Below, in pieces: positions 24,750-32,442 of a DNA stretch of 64,000 nucleotides (the stretch's first letter is position 1; each line of letters begins with the position of its first letter). A model generated the notes under the pieces. The model was given only the letters and a program-made list of their open reading frames with translations, had not been told where the DNA came from and searched no databases. Made by a program: the position numbers and the translations under genes. Source of the stretch: Collinsella aerofaciens (GTDB lineage Bacteria; Actinomycetota; Coriobacteriia; Coriobacteriales; Coriobacteriaceae). Where the stretch lies: assembly GCF_028206995.1 (NCBI RefSeq), contig NZ_JAQLFL010000008.1:1-64000 (forward strand). The letters are read 5' to 3'.

Positions 24750-25757
24750 GTGGCGAACGCCATCGATCAACTCACGGATCGCGTGCTCGTGCTCGGCCGT
24801 CTCACCATCGTCCGCCGCGCCATCACCGCTGTGGCAGTCACCATTTCCGCCGTTCTCCAGACATTCCTGATCCAGGCGTTCATTCGGCCCGCCGACCTGC
24901 TTCCGAGCGGTCTTACCGGCGTCGCGGTCCTGCTCGATCGCGTTACCTCGCTGGGCGGCGTTCACATCGACATCTCGCTCGGTATGCTCGCGCTCAACAT
25001 CCCTGTGGCGCTCCTATGCTGGAGCGGCATTAGCAAGCGCTTCGTCATCTTCTCGATGATGCAGGTCGTGCTCTCGTCGCTGTTCCTCAACGTCTTTCAC
25101 TTCGCGCCGTTTTTGGGCGACAAGATCATGCTCATCATTTTTGGCGGCGTGGTCTCGGGTTTGGGCGCTGCCATCGCGCTTAAATCCGGTGCATCTACCG
25201 GCGGCACCGACTTTATCGCGTTATGGGTCTCCAACCACACGGGCAAGACCATCTGGGGCGTCATCTTTGGTTTCAACTGCTTTATCCTGGCGATCTTTGG
25301 CTTTATGTTTGGCTGGGACAAGGCGGCGTACTCCATCGTGTTCCAGTTTATTTCGACCAAGACAATCGACAGCTTCTATCGTCGCTACGACCGCGTGACG
25401 CTGCAGATCACGACGCGCAAGGCGGACGAGGTCATGACCGCCTATGTTGACCATTTTCAGCACGGCATTAGCTGCGCCGAGGTCATTGGCGGATACAGCC
25501 GCGAGAAGATGTACCTGCTGCACGCCGTTGTATCGACCTACGAGAGCCAGGACATTATCAAGCTGGTGTGCGACATTGATCCCGGCGCCGTGATCAACGT
25601 GTTCCACACGCTCAACTTTGTGGGCGGCTGGTGGGGAGGTCATGTCGACGAGCCCATGCCCGCGGCCGTTCCCGATCCCGACAAGCCCGCACGCATGGCC
25701 AGCAGGCAGGCGCGCCTCAGCGAGCAGGACAGCCTGCAGCAGGACGACGGCAAGTAG
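24750..25757 (+). CDS. YitT family membrane protein (DUF2179)
   Basis: A 335-aa protein with five to six hydrophobic segments in the first 210 residues (including LPSGLTGVAVLLDRV and KSGASTGGTDFIAL) and a cytoplasmic DUF2179 domain after it (about 225-300). Family members are widespread and poorly characterised. The C-terminal 35 residues are polar and likely disordered. The GTG start at 24750 follows aaagga (24738-24743). A hairpin at 25800 follows the gene. Confidence 0.88.
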   Translation: MANAIDQLTDRVLVLGRLTIVRRAITAVAVTISAVLQTFLIQAFIRPADLLPSGLTGVAVLLDRVTSLGGVHIDISLGMLALNIPVALLCWSGISKRFVIFSMMQVVLSSLFLNVFHFAPFLGDKIMLIIFGGVVSGLGAAIALKSGASTGGTDFIALWVSNHTGKTIWGVIFGFNCFILAIFGFMFGWDKAAYSIVFQFISTKTIDSFYRRYDRVTLQITTRKADEVMTAYVDHFQHGISCAEVIGGYSREKMYLLHAVVSTYESQDIIKLVCDIDPGAVINVFHTLNFVGGWWGGHVDEPMPAAVPDPDKPARMASRQARLSEQDSLQQDDGK

Positions 25758-25799
25758 GGTTTTGGCATTTTGCCGGCCCGGCGCAACCCTGTCCGCTTG

Positions 25800-25840
25800 A
25801 GCCTCCCGAAAGCCTCGCTGCTTTCGGGAGGCTATCGTTT
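25800..25840 (+). terminator. Terminator-like hairpin after yitT
   Basis: A 13-bp stem (AGCCTCCCGAAAG at 25800-25812 with its complement at 25821-25833) closes on 8 nt and is followed by ATCGTTT. Confidence 0.75.
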
Positions 25841-25887
25841 GCCCAGATAAAACCTGCCAAAATGAAGCTGTCGCTTTTTGGTAGGGA
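25841..25887. repeat. Dispersed hairpin family C, copy 3
   Basis: It begins GCCCAGATAAAACCTGCC like copy 2. CCTGCCAAAA pairs with TTTTGGTAGG. It lies between the yitT terminator and the operator of the next gntR gene. Confidence 0.8.
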
Positions 25888-25927
25888 GGGTGTATCGTTT
25901 TATCAATATGAGGTAACATGAAACTAG

Positions 25928-25940
25928 ACGTTATATACGT
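25928..25940. promoter_or_regulatory. ACGT-N5-ACGT operator-like site before gntR 2
   Basis: ACGTTATATACGT lies 38 bp before the gntR start in an A/T-rich stretch. Its reverse complement closely matches the site upstream of the PTS operon (ACGTATAAGACGT), implying autoregulation and control of the PTS genes by the same GntR protein. Confidence 0.5.
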
Positions 25941-25977
25941 ATTAGTTATTTCAATATTTCGATAAGAGTGATTAGAT

Positions 25978-26697
25978 ATGCCTGCGCCCAAAAATGCACC
26001 GCTTTACCAGCAGATTTACGACGAGATCAAGGATGCGATCGAGAAAGGTGTTTATGCACCCAAGGAGCGTATTCCGTCTGAGCTTGAGCTAGCCGAGCAG
26101 TACGACGTGAGCCGCATTACGGTGCGCCGCGCCGTCGAGGAGCTGTGCTCCGATGGCTACCTGGTTAAGCAGCAGGGCCGTGGCACCTTTGTCTCCACGC
26201 CGCACATCAACCGCCAGTTCCACGCTTCGACGCTGCAGACGTTTACCGCGCTGTGTGCCGATAATGGCATGAAGGCGGGCGCGCATGTGGTCGATCGCCA
26301 GATTGTGCCGGCACGTCAAAACGAGATGGAGTTCTTTGGCCTGCAGAAGGACGCGCTGCTGCTGCATATTAAGCGCGTGCGTACGGCCGACGGCGAGCCC
26401 ATCTTTGAGGAGAACATCTTTGTGCCGTTTGACGCCTACCGTGAGCTGTTGACGGCCGATCTTGAGGACAAGTCGATTTTTGCCGAGGTCGAGCGTGTCG
26501 GCGGAACGCCGATTGTCTCGGTTGGCTACCGCACGGTCGAGGCCGTTCGTGCCAATACCGAGCAGGCGGCCGAGTTGGGCATTGCTCCGCACGATCCGCT
26601 GCTCAACCTGCGTGCCAGCTTTACCGGTCCCAATGGCGAGCCGGTCCTGATGGGTAAGCAGTACTACGTGGGATCGCGCTACGTCATGGTGATGTAG
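25978..26697 (+). CDS. GntR/HutC-type regulator, likely controller of the PTS module
   Basis: A 239-aa regulator. The N-terminal winged helix has RIPSELELAEQYDVSRITVRRA (about residues 31-52) and the wing RGTFVSTP; the UTRA domain covers about 80-235. It is read away from the PTS/SIS2 genes but its upstream operator-like sequence matches theirs. GntR 1 (16407) and GntR 3 (29007) are paralogues. The ligand is probably the phosphorylated PTS substrate. Confidence 0.9.
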   Translation: MPAPKNAPLYQQIYDEIKDAIEKGVYAPKERIPSELELAEQYDVSRITVRRAVEELCSDGYLVKQQGRGTFVSTPHINRQFHASTLQTFTALCADNGMKAGAHVVDRQIVPARQNEMEFFGLQKDALLLHIKRVRTADGEPIFEENIFVPFDAYRELLTADLEDKSIFAEVERVGGTPIVSVGYRTVEAVRANTEQAAELGIAPHDPLLNLRASFTGPNGEPVLMGKQYYVGSRYVMVM

Positions 26698-26777
26698 GGT
26701 TGGTTCCGCCGTTCTGACGAACGGCGGACCGGTCGACGCTGCGTGCCCGGCATTTGGCCAATCTGCCGTTCAATTTC

Positions 26778-26812
26778 AAAGGCGCGACCAGAAGGTCAGC
26801 GCCTTTTCATTT
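26778..26812 (+). terminator. Terminator after gntR 2
   Basis: AAAGGCGC pairs with GCGCCTTT (26778-26785 with 26799-26806), with inner GACC/GGTC pairs, followed by TCATTT. A separate GC-rich hairpin (about 26704-26729) comes first, right after the stop codon. Confidence 0.6.
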
Positions 26813-26898
26813 CATGGCACCTTGGCTCAAATGACGGGCGCTCGCTGGCATTGCCAAAACATCGGCGTTGCCTTGAATTAGCTACCCTTCACCAAAAA

Positions 26899-26924
26899 AC
26901 GAGCGTCCAAAAATCCACGCTCGT
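26899..26924. repeat. Short hairpin with the GAGCGT motif
   Basis: ACGAGCGT pairs with ACGCTCGT around CCAAAAATCC. Read on the minus strand it gives ACGAGCGTGGAT followed by a T run, resembling the repeat units at 33431 and 34854. The rest of the 26698-27021 gap holds the recQ promoter and nothing else supported. Confidence 0.55.
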
Positions 26925-26984
26925 CCCCTTCGAATCGCGCTGACTGTGGCTGGCGACTGCACGGCATCGGTCCGCGTGGCGGCG

Positions 26985-26990
26985 TATAAT
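26985..26990 (+). promoter_or_regulatory. -10 element of recQ
   Basis: A consensus TATAAT lies 32 bp before the recQ start. No good -35 hexamer is present at 16-18 bp, so the promoter may depend on flanking bases or an activator. Confidence 0.5.
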
Positions 26991-27021
26991 CGGCGGCAGA
27001 TGACTTGGACGTTAGGAAACC

Positions 27022-29004
27022 ATGACCGATAACATGCAGCGGATGGCGCTCGACACACTCGGCGCCTATTTTGGCTACACCTCGTTTCGCCCGGGACAGG
27101 ACCGCATGGTCGATGCGATCCTTGCCGGTCGCGATGCGCTGGGTGTTATGCCCACGGGCGCCGGCAAGTCCATTTGCTACCAGGTGCCCGCGCTCATGCT
27201 GCCCGGCATCACCTTTGTGGTGAGTCCGCTGCTGTCGCTTATGGAGGACCAGACCCGTGCGTTGCTCGCGGCGGGTGCGCGACCCAGCTATCTCAACTCC
27301 AGTCTTACTCCGGCCCAGCAAAACACCGTGCTCAAGCGGGCGCGCGAGGGCCGCTACCAGCTTATGTACGTGGCGCCCGAGCGCCTGCTCGAGCCGCGCT
27401 TTTTAGCCTTTGCGCAGGAGGCCGCGGGTTCCTCCGGCATTGGCGTGCCGCTCGTGGCCATTGACGAGGCACACTGTGTGAGCCAATGGGGCCAGGATTT
27501 CCGCCCCGCTTACCTGCAGATTCGCGAGTTTATCGATTCCCTGCCGCAGCGCCCCATCGTGGCGGCCTTTACCGCTACAGCGACCGAGCGTGTGCGCGCG
27601 GACATTCAGCAGATGCTCGGCCTGCAAAACCCCGCGACGGTGGTGACGGGCTTCGATCGCAAGAACCTCTACTTTGGCTGCGAGGAGATGGGCGACAAGG
27701 CCAAGGCCGCGTGGGTGCGCGACTATGTGATCGCGCATTCGAGCGAGAGCGGCATCGTGTATTGCTCGACTCGCAAGACCGTCGATGCGCTGGCGGGTGA
27801 GCTTGCCGAGGCGCTGGGCCCCAGCGGCATTCGCGTTGGCCGCTACCATGCCGGTATGGGCAACGACGCCCGCCGCCAGAGCCAGCGCGCCTTTATCGAC
27901 GACGACATTCAGGTGATGGTCGCCACCAACGCCTTTGGCATGGGCATCGACAAGCCCAACGTGCGCTACGTGATCCATAACAACGTGCCCGAGAGCATCG
28001 AGGCCTACTATCAGGAGGCGGGCCGCGCCGGCCGCGACGGCGATCCGGCCAGCTGCCACTTGCTGTGGAACGGCAACGATTTTCGCATGCGCCGCTTTTT
28101 GATCGATCGCGGCGATGCTGCCGACGAGGCGCTCGACGACGAGCAACGCGCGTGGGCGCTCCAGAATCGCTACCGCCTGCTCAGCCAGATGGAGGGCTAC
28201 TGCAATACCACCGGCTGTCTGCGCGAATACATGCTGCGCTACTTTGGCGACGAGGCCGCGGCCGAGCACGCGGCTGCGGCTGGTGCGGGCGCCGCCGCCA
28301 CGGACGACGTCGAGGGCTGCGGCAACTGCAGCAACTGCCTCACGCAGTTTGAGGTCGAGGACGTCACCGATATGGCCCGCGCTGCCGTGCGCTATGTGGC
28401 CACGCGCCCCATGCGCTTTGGCAAGTCGCTGATCGCCGATGTACTTCACGGCGGCAATACCGAGCGCATTCGCCAGATGAACCTGGATCAGGACCGTGGC
28501 TATGGTGAGCTGTCGAGCGAATCGGTCGGGCGCATCAAGGACATCATCGGTCAGCTGTGCGGCCGCGGTTATTTGGCTACCTCGCAGGGGCAGTATCCGG
28601 TCGTGGGTCTGGGCCCGCGCGCCGGTGAGGTCGAGGACGAGGCGTTCGCCTTTACCGTGAAACGTCGTGCGTCCAAGCGCAAGGCCTCGGCCCGCGCCCG
28701 CCGTGCGGTGGATTTGCTGCGCGAGGAGGCCGAGCTGGATCAGCGACCGCGGGTGGGCGACGACGCCGAGCTGTTTGAGCGCCTACGCGCCCTGCGCAAG
28801 GAAATCTCGGCCGAGCTGGAGATGGCGCCGTACATGGTCTTCTCCGACAAGGCCCTGCGCGGCCTGTGCCGCCTGCGCCCTCAGACGCGCGACGAGCTTA
28901 TCCAGGTCAACGGCATCGGCGAGAAAAAGGCCGACGCCTTTGGCGAGCAGTTTATGGCGGCGATTGAAGAGTTTGAATCCGAGCATGCGCGGGATGGAGC
29001 GTAA
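27022..29004 (+). CDS. recQ: ATP-dependent DNA helicase RecQ
   Basis: A 660-aa 3'-5' helicase. Walker A is MPTGAGKSICYQ (about residues 43-54), motif II is DEAHC with SQWGQDFRPAY after it, and the zinc-binding region has Cys residues in YCNTTGCLRE and CGNCSNC. An RQC winged helix and a C-terminal HRDC domain (LRPQTRDELIQVNGIGEKKADAFG) complete the full-length architecture. A gntR gene starts 2 nt after its stop, so the two may be co-transcribed despite different roles. Confidence 0.96.
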   Translation: MTDNMQRMALDTLGAYFGYTSFRPGQDRMVDAILAGRDALGVMPTGAGKSICYQVPALMLPGITFVVSPLLSLMEDQTRALLAAGARPSYLNSSLTPAQQNTVLKRAREGRYQLMYVAPERLLEPRFLAFAQEAAGSSGIGVPLVAIDEAHCVSQWGQDFRPAYLQIREFIDSLPQRPIVAAFTATATERVRADIQQMLGLQNPATVVTGFDRKNLYFGCEEMGDKAKAAWVRDYVIAHSSESGIVYCSTRKTVDALAGELAEALGPSGIRVGRYHAGMGNDARRQSQRAFIDDDIQVMVATNAFGMGIDKPNVRYVIHNNVPESIEAYYQEAGRAGRDGDPASCHLLWNGNDFRMRRFLIDRGDAADEALDDEQRAWALQNRYRLLSQMEGYCNTTGCLREYMLRYFGDEAAAEHAAAAGAGAAATDDVEGCGNCSNCLTQFEVEDVTDMARAAVRYVATRPMRFGKSLIADVLHGGNTERIRQMNLDQDRGYGELSSESVGRIKDIIGQLCGRGYLATSQGQYPVVGLGPRAGEVEDEAFAFTVKRRASKRKASARARRAVDLLREEAELDQRPRVGDDAELFERLRALRKEISAELEMAPYMVFSDKALRGLCRLRPQTRDELIQVNGIGEKKADAFGEQFMAAIEEFESEHARDGA

Positions 29005-29006
29005 CG

Positions 29007-29762
29007 ATGGTAGCCGACGATAAAACCGGCCGCGCTGGCGTGTCCGCCGTGCCGCTGTACCAGCAGGTCATGGACGACCTAAAGGGCGAGATCGCACGTG
29101 GCGTGTACGCAGCCGGCTCGCGCATTCCTTCCGAGATGGAGCTCGCGAAGTCCTATGGTGTGGGGCGCATCACCGTGCGCCGTGCCATCGAGGAGCTGTC
29201 ACGCGCGGGGTATCTCAACCGCCAGCAGGGGAGGGGCACCTTTGTGTGCGCTCCCAAGCTCAAGCGCAAGATTCGCCAGAAGGGTGACGTCCAAAGCTTT
29301 ACTGAGGGTTGTGCTGCCAACGACATGGTGCCGGGCGCGCGTCTGGTGTCGCGCACGGTGGCCGCGGCGACGCACGAGGATGCGGCGTTTTTTGGTGTGG
29401 AACCCGGCTGCGAGCTCATCGTGGTCGAGCGCGTGCGCACGGCCGACGGCATCCCCGTTATGCTCGAGAACAACGCCTTTGTGCTGGCCGACCATCCCTA
29501 CCTGCAGACGCTGGCCGACGAGGACCTCACCGATAACTCGATCTTTGCGCTCGTTGCCGAGCATTCGGGTCGCGCGCCGCTCAAGTCCGACCCTTGCACC
29601 GTGGAGATTGCGCTTGCCGATGCTCAAGCGGCCCCGCTGCTGGAGGTGCCGGTCGGCGAGCCGCTCTTCTATATGGAGGCTTACTTTACCGATGAGGACG
29701 AGCGGCCCTTGCTGCTCGGACGCCAAAAGATCGTGGGCTCGCGCTACGTCTTCGACATCTAA
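29007..29762 (+). CDS. GntR/HutC-type regulator of SIS module 3
   Basis: A 251-aa regulator with winged helix (RIPSEMELAKSYGVGRITVRRA, about residues 38-59) and UTRA domain (about 95-250). It starts 2 nt after recQ and lies just upstream of SIS gene 3; the 144-bp spacer holds two 17-bp direct repeats suited to GntR binding. It is closer in sequence to GntR 2 (shared RITVRRA-x-EEL and QQGRGTFV) than to GntR 1. Confidence 0.9.
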   Translation: MVADDKTGRAGVSAVPLYQQVMDDLKGEIARGVYAAGSRIPSEMELAKSYGVGRITVRRAIEELSRAGYLNRQQGRGTFVCAPKLKRKIRQKGDVQSFTEGCAANDMVPGARLVSRTVAAATHEDAAFFGVEPGCELIVVERVRTADGIPVMLENNAFVLADHPYLQTLADEDLTDNSIFALVAEHSGRAPLKSDPCTVEIALADAQAAPLLEVPVGEPLFYMEAYFTDEDERPLLLGRQKIVGSRYVFDI

Positions 29763-29771
29763 CGTCCACAG

Positions 29772-29850
29772 ATAGAACAACATAGAACAAATTTGCAGAG
29801 ATGACTTCACGGGCGTTGTTGCACGTGTTATAAATAGGACAACATAGAAC
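29772..29850. promoter_or_regulatory. Promoter and direct-repeat operators of SIS gene 3
   Basis: ATAGAACAACATAGAAC (29772-29788) and ATAGGACAACATAGAAC (29834-29850) differ at one base; each is itself two ATAGRAC half-sites. A -10-like TATAAA (29829-29834) with a TTCACG hexamer 17 bp upstream (29806-29811) lies between them, with the second repeat covering the expected transcription start. This arrangement suits repression by looping or roadblock by the adjacent GntR protein. Confidence 0.65.
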
Positions 29851-29906
29851 GACAGCAGGTACGAGCTGCTGTCGCTCAAAGCCGCCCCACAAGGAGGAAC
29901 ATCACC

Positions 29907-30875
29907 ATGAACGCACATGATCTGGTTCAGGAAATCATCGAGCGCAAGGGCAAGATTGAGAACGTCTTTTGGATCGCCTGTGGCGGTTCGATGATCGACC
30001 TGATGCCGGCCAACGAGCTGCTCAAGCGCGAGGCCACCGCGTTTACCTCGACGGTCTACACGGCACGCGAGTTTTGCCTGATGGCCCCCAAGAGTCTTGG
30101 CGAGAAGTCGCTCGTCATCGCCTGCAGCCACAGCGGCAACACGCAGGAGGTCGTCGACGGCTGCGAGATGGCGCTGGCCGCCGGTGCCGAGGTCGTTGCC
30201 CTCACCGACTGCGAGGGCTCCAAGATCGACAACGGCAAGTGGACTACCTGGGTCTACCCCTGGGGCGAGGGCGTGCCGCAGGCCGAGGTGCCGCAGGGCA
30301 TCGGCGCTCTGATCGCCGCCGAGCTGCTCGACCAGCAGGAGGGTTACGAGGCGCTCGCCGACATGTACGAGGGCCTCAAGCAGATGGATGCCCTGCTGCC
30401 CGCTGCCCGCGAGAAGGTCAACGCCGAGCTGGGCGATCGCTTTGCCGAGCTCTGCCAGCAGCACAAGTTCTTCTATATCCTGGGCTCCGGACCCAACTTT
30501 AGCCAGACCTACGCCATGGCAATTTGCTCGCTCATGGAGATGCAGTGGCAGCACTGCTGCTACATCCACTCCGGCGAGTACTTCCACGGCCCGTTCGAAG
30601 CCACCGAGCCCGGCGTGTTCTACTTTGTGCAGCTTGGCGCGGGCGAGTGCCGCCCCATGGAGGAGCGCGCGCTTGCATTCCTCAACACGCACACCGATAC
30701 GATCATGGTGCTCGACGCGCTCGAGTACGGCGTGGGCGACGTGCCCGCCAGCGTGCGTTCGTACCTGGAGCCGATCTTCTTCTACAACATGAGCTGCGAG
30801 CTGCGCGCCGCCCGCGGCAAGGTCTTCGACCACAGCCCCGAGGTTCGTCGCTACATGGGCATCGAGCAGTACTAG
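29907..30875 (+). CDS. SIS-domain protein, FrlB-like deglycase/isomerase, paralogue 3
   Basis: A 322-aa two-SIS-domain protein. IACGGSMIDLMPANELL (about residue 22), CSHSGNTQEVVDGCEMA (about 72) and GEYFHGPFEA (about 225) are the conserved phosphosugar sites. It is more divergent than paralogues 1 and 2 (C-terminus RRYMGIEQY). It has its own regulator and operator but no transporter nearby, so its substrate must enter by another route. A terminator follows. Confidence 0.83.
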   Translation: MNAHDLVQEIIERKGKIENVFWIACGGSMIDLMPANELLKREATAFTSTVYTAREFCLMAPKSLGEKSLVIACSHSGNTQEVVDGCEMALAAGAEVVALTDCEGSKIDNGKWTTWVYPWGEGVPQAEVPQGIGALIAAELLDQQEGYEALADMYEGLKQMDALLPAAREKVNAELGDRFAELCQQHKFFYILGSGPNFSQTYAMAICSLMEMQWQHCCYIHSGEYFHGPFEATEPGVFYFVQLGAGECRPMEERALAFLNTHTDTIMVLDALEYGVGDVPASVRSYLEPIFFYNMSCELRAARGKVFDHSPEVRRYMGIEQY

Positions 30876-30897
30876 GTACCGGGAATTATCTTTTTTG

Positions 30898-30930
30898 ACG
30901 GGGTCTGCGCTGCGCGCGGGCCCCGTTTTG
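30898..30930 (+). terminator. Terminator after SIS gene 3
   Basis: ACGGGGTC pairs with GGCCCCGT (30898-30905 with 30919-30926), followed by a TTTT run. Confidence 0.75.
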
Positions 30931-30964
30931 CGTTGTGGCGGCTGGATTCGTGTCTGCGCGAAAA

Positions 30965-31146
30965 CGAAGGTGAATACTTTTCCGCGAAGTGAACGACCTA
31001 TTTTGGACCCACGAAGCATCCACACTTTTTGATGCCAAAACCGCAGGAAAAACTCGGCGAAACCGCTGGAAACGGCGTCTGAAAAGTGTCGATGCTTCGG
31101 GGGCTCGTTTTTGCTCGTTCACTTCGCGGAAAAGTATTCACCTTCG
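30965..31146. repeat. 182-bp foldback element with 32-bp perfect arms
   Basis: Terminal arms (30965-30996 and 31115-31146) are 32-bp perfect reverse complements. Pairing continues inward with mismatches (CGAAGCATC and ACACTTTT recur inverted), giving roughly 66-bp arms and a loop of about 50 nt. No open frame fits. It resembles a miniature inverted-repeat element; no target-site duplication was obvious. Confidence 0.85.
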
Positions 31147-31170
31147 ATTCGCAAGGGCGCTGCGTGAGTC

Positions 31171-31212
31171 AAAAAAGCGGGCCGCGCCGGGGATTTCCGG
31201 CGCGGCCCGCTT
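31171..31212 (-). terminator. Terminator of the dehydrogenase gene
   Basis: A 16-bp perfect GC-rich stem (31175-31190 with 31197-31212) is followed on the minus strand by a run of six T. It lies 41 nt after the stop codon. Confidence 0.9.
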
Positions 31213-31253
31213 AGTATCGCGCTTAGATTCGCAAGGTTGCGGCAGCCAGCGGC

Positions 31254-32231
31254 CTACTTTGCGTCGTAGGCCTCAGCGTCCCACCAGTCGAGCTGGTCGA
31301 TGTTGTCGCGGATGTGCTGGCAGCTCTTGTGGAAGCCCTCGAGCTCGTACTCGGACAGGTCCAGCGTGTAGACCTCCTCGACGCCCTCGGCACCGATCAC
31401 GCACGGCAGGGAGGTAAAGATGCCCTCCTCGCTATACTGGCCGGTCATAAGCGTAGAGGCGGAAAGTACGGCGTGCTCGTTGTGCAGCACGGCGGCGCAG
31501 ACGCGTGCGGCGGAGTTGGCGACGGCGTACTCGGTGCACTGCTTGCCCTGGTAAGTCACATAGCCGCCCTTGCGCGCGAGCTCCTCGACCTCCATGTGGT
31601 CAAAGGCGTACTTGTCGGGGTTCTCGGCCTGAAGCTCGTTGAGGCTCTTGCCGGCGATGGTCGCGGCCTTAAAGGCAGCCAGCTGGCTAAAGCCGTGCTC
31701 GCCGATCATGTAGGCGTCGATGGACTTGGGGCTCACGCCGACCTTCTTGGAGATCTCGGTGCGCAGGCGGGCGGAGTCCAGGCCGCAGCCCGAGCCGATG
31801 ATCTTCTTGGGATCGTAGCCGGTCAGGTGCCACAGCTCGGTGCACACGACGTCGCAGGGGTTGGAGATGCTTACGAAGATGCCATCGAAGCCGGCGTCGA
31901 CGATGCGCTTGGCAAAGGTGCGGGCGGCGTCGGTGGTAAAGAACAGCTCACCGTCACGGTTGCCGGCGGCCAGCGCAACCTTGCCGGCGGCGTTGACGAT
32001 GACGTCGCAGCAGGCCAGCTCCTCGTAGTGGTCGTAGCAGTTGACGATCTTGGTGTTGTACGGGACAAACGAAAGGGAGTCGCGCAGGTCCTGGACCTCG
32101 GATGTCACCTTGGCCTCGTTGATATCGCACAGGTACAGCTCATCGGCAATGCCCTGCATGAGCAGGCTGTTGGCGACATGCGCTCCTACGTGGCCCTGGC
32201 CGACCACACCGATCTTACGCGTCTGGTACAT
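31254..32231 (-). CDS. L-lactate/L-2-hydroxyisocaproate dehydrogenase family
   Basis: A 325-aa NAD-dependent 2-hydroxyacid dehydrogenase of the LDH/MDH fold. GVVGQGHVGAHVA (about residue 8) binds NAD, Asp152 and Arg155/157 (LDSARLR) and His179 (IGEHG) form the active site. The specificity loop (about 82-95, GKVALAAGNRDGEL) lacks the Gln of LDH and the Arg of MDH and looks more like L-2-hydroxyisocaproate dehydrogenase. So it may reduce branched 2-oxoacids or pyruvate. The ATG at 32231 follows a minus-strand aaaggat site; a longer frame upstream lacks one. Confidence 0.85.
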   Translation of the reverse strand: MYQTRKIGVVGQGHVGAHVANSLLMQGIADELYLCDINEAKVTSEVQDLRDSLSFVPYNTKIVNCYDHYEELACCDVIVNAAGKVALAAGNRDGELFFTTDAARTFAKRIVDAGFDGIFVSISNPCDVVCTELWHLTGYDPKKIIGSGCGLDSARLRTEISKKVGVSPKSIDAYMIGEHGFSQLAAFKAATIAGKSLNELQAENPDKYAFDHMEVEELARKGGYVTYQGKQCTEYAVANSAARVCAAVLHNEHAVLSASTLMTGQYSEEGIFTSLPCVIGAEGVEEVYTLDLSEYELEGFHKSCQHIRDNIDQLDWWDAEAYDAK

Positions 32232-32308
32232 ATATGTATCCTTTCGGCCGAGTTTTTCGCGTCGAACCATTGTAGCGTCCTGCTGCCACTTTGCTAGGCT
32301 AAAGCGCC

Positions 32309-32339
32309 GTAGATTTTTGGGACATGCCTTAATTTCTAC
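32309..32339. repeat. Short hairpin repeat, copy 1
   Basis: GTAGATTTTTGGGACATGCC is followed by TTAATTTCTAC; the ends pair. A closely similar sequence occurs inverted at 35913-35951. It sits between the divergent dehydrogenase and metA genes. Confidence 0.65.
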
Positions 32340-32442
32340 TTTTGGAGTGATTTGGGCCGCTGGCGGCATCGCGGGGCGATACACTCGCGCGGATGGGGCT
32401 GCTCGTTGTACCATAGCTGCAACTGACTCATAAGGAGCATCT

